Assembly (NCBI RefSeq): GCF_017299535.1
Contig: NZ_CP071238.1
Location: 3,968,001 to 4,032,000, forward strand
From: Serratia marcescens subsp. marcescens ATCC 13880
GTDB lineage: Bacteria > Pseudomonadota > Gammaproteobacteria > Enterobacterales > Enterobacteriaceae
Direction of reading: 5' to 3'
DNA: 64,000 bases
Position 1 is the stretch's first letter; every line of letters begins with the position of its first letter. Of the stretch, positions 62,894 through 64,000 are shown piece by piece. Under the pieces are notes generated by a model. That model saw only the letters and a list, made by a program, of their open reading frames with translations. It made no database searches and was not told where the DNA came from. The position numbers and the translations under genes are program-made.

Positions 62894-64000
62894 GCTTTCG
62901 CCAGCTCCAACACAGCCTGAGCGGCCTGTTCGTCCGCACCGCAACGGATGCTTTGGTGCAAGGTAAGGAAAGTGTGTTTCAACGCGTCGGTTTCCGGGCT
63001 CTCTTCCAGCAGCGGCATCACGGCGGCGGCCAGTTTGTCCGGCACGCAGTCATGCTGCAGCAGCTCGGTGACGATCTCGCGCCCCGCCAGCAGATTCGGC
63101 AGCGAAACGTAAGGCGTTTTCACCAGCTTCTGCGCCAGCCAGAAAGTGAACGGCTTCATGCGATAGCCCACCACCATCGGGCACTTGGCCAGCATGCACT
63201 CCAGCGCCGCCGTGCCGGAGGCCAGCAGCGCCGCGTCGCTGGCGATCATCGCTTCGCGCCCCTGCCCATTCAGCAGGTGTACGGTCAAATCCGGCGCAAC
63301 CTCGGCCTTGATGCGCTCAAACTGCTCGCGCCGTTTGGCGTTGACCAGCGGCACCACCACTTCCAGCTCAGGATAACGGGTGCGCAGCAGCTGCGCGGTT
63401 TTGAGGAAATCGGCGCTCAGCATCTCGACTTCGGCGCCGCGGCTGCCCGGCAGCAAGGCCAAACAGCGCGCCTGCGGAGCGATGCCAAGCTGAGCACGCG
63501 CCGCCAGCCGGTCGGGCTGCAACGGCATGGCGTCCGCCATGGTGTGGCCAATAAACCGGCAAGGCACGTTGAAACGATCGTAAAACGCTTTTTCGAAAGG
63601 GAGAAAGGCCAGCACCAGATCGGTGGCTTTGCCTATTTTGAAAACGCGCTTTTGCCGCCAGGCCCATACGGAAGGGCTGACGTAGTGGATGGTGCGAATG
63701 CCGCGCTGTTTGAGGCGGCCTTCCAGCGTGATGTTGAAGTCCGGCGCGTCGATGCCGACAAACACGTCCGGCCGCAGCTCACCGAAGCGGCGGGTGAGAT
63801 CCTTGCGGATCTTCAACAGGCGTGGCAAGCGCTCAAGCACTTCCACCACGCCCATGACCGCCAGCTCTTCCATTTCGTACCAGGCTTCGCAGCCTTCGGC
63901 CTGCATCAGCGGGCCGGCGACGCCAACAAAACGCGCGTCGGGGATCTGCGCCTTGAGCGCACGGATCAAGCCGGCGCCGAGAATGTCACCGGAGGTTTCT
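62890..64000 (-). CDS. lpxB: Lipid-A-disaccharide synthase LpxB (5' end outside window)
   Basis: A GT19 glycosyltransferase joining UDP-diacylglucosamine and lipid X into the lipid A disaccharide at the inner membrane. About 370 residues are present; the frame runs off the window at [10 protein letters not shown], so roughly 14 N-terminal residues are missing. Conserved blocks include [32 protein letters not shown] and the donor-binding LASGTAALE. It overlaps rnhB, as in other enterobacteria. Confidence 0.96.
   Translation of the reverse strand, partial: ETSGDILGAGLIRALKAQIPDARFVGVAGPLMQAEGCEAWYEMEELAVMGVVEVLERLPRLLKIRKDLTRRFGELRPDVFVGIDAPDFNITLEGRLKQRGIRTIHYVSPSVWAWRQKRVFKIGKATDLVLAFLPFEKAFYDRFNVPCRFIGHTMADAMPLQPDRLAARAQLGIAPQARCLALLPGSRGAEVEMLSADFLKTAQLLRTRYPELEVVVPLVNAKRREQFERIKAEVAPDLTVHLLNGQGREAMIASDAALLASGTAALECMLAKCPMVVGYRMKPFTFWLAQKLVKTPYVSLPNLLAGREIVTELLQHDCVPDKLAAAVMPLLEESPETDALKHTFLTLHQSIRCGADEQAAQAVLELAKA

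Overview
This window reads as the chromosome of a Gram-negative enterobacterium, most likely Serratia (S. marcescens group). The evidence is recognition of Enterobacterales proteins (NrdEF, ProVWX, EmrRAB, TrxC, PssA, MetNIQ, RcsF, ProS, CadCBA, LdcC, AccA, DnaE), E. coli-like local gene order, GC-rich coding sequence with strong GC3 bias, and genes that K-12 lacks at these places. The genus is an inference. No phage, insertion sequence, integrase or CRISPR array was seen.

Layout. 1-1516: end of the class Ib ribonucleotide reductase operon (nrdE 3' end, nrdF). 1560-10563: an accessory block between nrdF and proV, which are neighbours in E. coli. It holds a ParE/RHH toxin-antitoxin pair, a DUF1289 protein, an SDR oxidoreductase with a divergent LysR regulator, an exported metallo-beta-lactamase-fold hydrolase, a patatin-like lipase, and a 2-hydroxycarboxylate transporter divergent from a DpiBA/CitAB-type two-component system. 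10743-14213: osmoprotectant ABC importer proVWX. 14244-17632: LysR regulator, MFS transporter and YgaZH amino-acid exporter. 17795-22545: emrR, an outer-membrane efflux lipoprotein, emrA and emrB. 22606-29330: yfiF, trxC, tapT, pat and pssA. 29367-30677: kgtP.

30934-36070 is a complete rRNA operon on the minus strand (16S, tRNA-Ile-GAT, tRNA-Ala-TGC, 23S, 5S) with tandem P1/P2 promoters and boxA elements. From 36463 to the end the order is that of the E. coli 5-minute region in reverse: gmhB, metNIQ, rcsF, trmO, proS, nlpE, arfB, yaeQ, yaeP, rof, tilS, yaeR, ldcC, accA, dnaE, rnhB, lpxB. Four genes are inserted between tilS and yaeR: dtpC, cadA, cadB and cadC, the acid-stress lysine decarboxylation module. 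A small gene coupled to tilS encodes a periplasmic cytochrome c. Between yaeR and ldcC sits a divergent MarR-regulator/mini-thioredoxin pair.

How the parts work together. The two lysine decarboxylases (acid-inducible CadA with antiporter CadB and sensor CadC, plus stand-alone LdcC) give pH homeostasis and cadaverine synthesis. ProVWX handles osmotic stress. EmrAB plus the adjacent outer-membrane protein may form a self-contained drug pump under EmrR. MetNIQ carries two met boxes inside its promoter. The most interesting signals are the MarR/thioredoxin module, whose regulator has a four-cysteine tail and two matching operator copies; the clustering of cad with ldcC; and the rRNA operon, which joins flanks that belong to two different rRNA operons in E. 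coli.
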